Assembly: GCA_002710215.1 (NCBI GenBank)
Contig: PAJQ01000024.1
Span: forward strand, 1 to 51,838
Reading direction: 5' to 3'
DNA from: Chloroflexota bacterium
GTDB taxonomy: Bacteria > Chloroflexota > Dehalococcoidia > Lucifugimonadales > UBA3495
DNA: 51,838 nt
Shown: one piece after another, positions 51,454-51,838 of the stretch
Layout: each line of letters starts with the position of its first letter
Position numbering within the stretch: position 1 is the stretch's first letter
Notes under the pieces: generated by a model
What the model was told of the DNA's origin: nothing
Database searches by the model: none
What the model saw: the letters and a program-made list of their open reading frames with translations, nothing else
Made by a program: the position numbers and the translations under genes

Positions 51454-51838
51454 ATGGCCGGAAAGAGACGCTCGATCCACGTTGAAGGTGTCCATCACGG
51501 CGCGCCTATCCCCATGGGCGCCCTGGTGGGCAACGTTCTATTCTCCAGCGGCATCATAGGTATCGACCCCGCCACCGGAACCCCTCCCGACGACTTGGAA
51601 AGCCAATGCGAGTTCGCCTTCCAAAACATGCAGGCGCTGGTGGAGAACGCCGGGGGCACTATAGAAGACATTGGGTCGGTCAAGGTCTGGATGAAGGACC
51701 GGTCCCAGCGGGAAGCGGTCAACAAGCCCTGGCTAAAGCTCTTCCCCGACGAAAACAACCGTCCGGCGCGTCACGCCATCGAATACGACGCCTTCCCACC
51801 GGGGGTGCAGGTACAACTGGAGATTATCGCGGTGTTGG
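51454..51838 (+). CDS. RidA family protein (3' end cut by window)
   Basis: The first 128 codons of a RidA/YjgF/UK114 protein are visible. After an N-terminal lead come GNVLFSSGIIGIDPATG, ENAGGTIEDIGSVKVWM, and RPARHAIEYDAFP with the conserved Arg. The chain ends LEIIAVL at the window edge, so at most a few residues are missing. RidA proteins deaminate reactive enamines/imines such as 2-aminoacrylate, or act as related hydrolases. The ATG at 51454 has AAAGGAGG 5 nt upstream. It is divergent from the DMT transporter. Confidence 0.9.
   Translation, partial: MAGKRRSIHVEGVHHGAPIPMGALVGNVLFSSGIIGIDPATGTPPDDLESQCEFAFQNMQALVENAGGTIEDIGSVKVWMKDRSQREAVNKPWLKLFPDENNRPARHAIEYDAFPPGVQVQLEIIAVL

Overview
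The window is a dense, roughly 58% GC bacterial chromosome segment with about 40 protein genes on both strands, no rRNA or tRNA, and no phage, integrase or transposase gene. The gene content suggests a Chloroflexota bacterium of the Dehalococcoidia/SAR202 type. That is an inference from gene families (several class III CoA-transferases, NIPSNAP and EthD-like small barrels, paired acyl-CoA dehydrogenases, D-threonine-aldolase-fold paralogs, M20 peptidase, D-aminoacylase, HpcH/HpaI aldolase, a split tubulin-like protein); no marker gene settles it. Many starts are GTG or TTG with clear GGAGG sites.

Layout. 1-1201 (minus): 5' part of a lipoprotein oligopeptide/solute-binding protein running off the window. 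1631-2059: small membrane protein. 2377-7233: ThDP enzyme, EthD-like protein and a first pair of CaiB/BaiF CoA-transferases. 9758-7289 (minus): leuC, a SnoaL-like gene and leuD. 10049-18778: M1 aminopeptidase, metH, a racemase gene with an in-frame stop, and fhs (one-carbon metabolism). 19007-21697: NIPSNAP protein and two D-threonine-aldolase-fold paralogs. 21961-25436: second CoA-transferase pair and a crotonase-fold protein. 25509-28421: RecQ facing a frameshifted KaiC-like ATPase. 31190-28757: acyl-CoA dehydrogenase pair. 31786-31318: hicB and a broken hicA. 33419-31860: D-aminoacylase family. 33623-36632: alpha/beta hydrolase, VOC protein and benzoylformate-decarboxylase-like ThDP enzyme. 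36908-39734: a self-contained promoter - tubulin-like GTPase - helical partner - terminator unit. 39735-45793: beta-hydroxyacid dehydrogenase, methyltransferase, tandem SagB-type oxidoreductase, EVE protein, acyl-CoA ligase. 46024-51838: DUF35/thiolase pair, HpcH aldolase, M20 peptidase, DMT transporter and a RidA-family gene cut by the window end.

How it works together. Much of the window reads as catabolism of organic acids through CoA esters: CoA ligase, CoA-transferases, acyl-CoA dehydrogenases, crotonase-fold protein, thiolase, ThDP lyases and aldolase. One-carbon (fhs, metH) and leucine (leuCD) genes lie among them. The most unusual parts are the tubulin-like two-gene unit, the two CoA-transferase pairs in which one partner has Gln in place of the catalytic Asp, and a D-threonine-aldolase-fold paralog without its PLP lysine. 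A family of intergenic elements built from a GCTGANN heptad, often as inverted arms, occurs at about 13 places. Other short palindromic repeats occur between genes, and some lie in frame inside genes. Three genes carry an apparent disabling lesion (racemase, KaiC-like, hicA).
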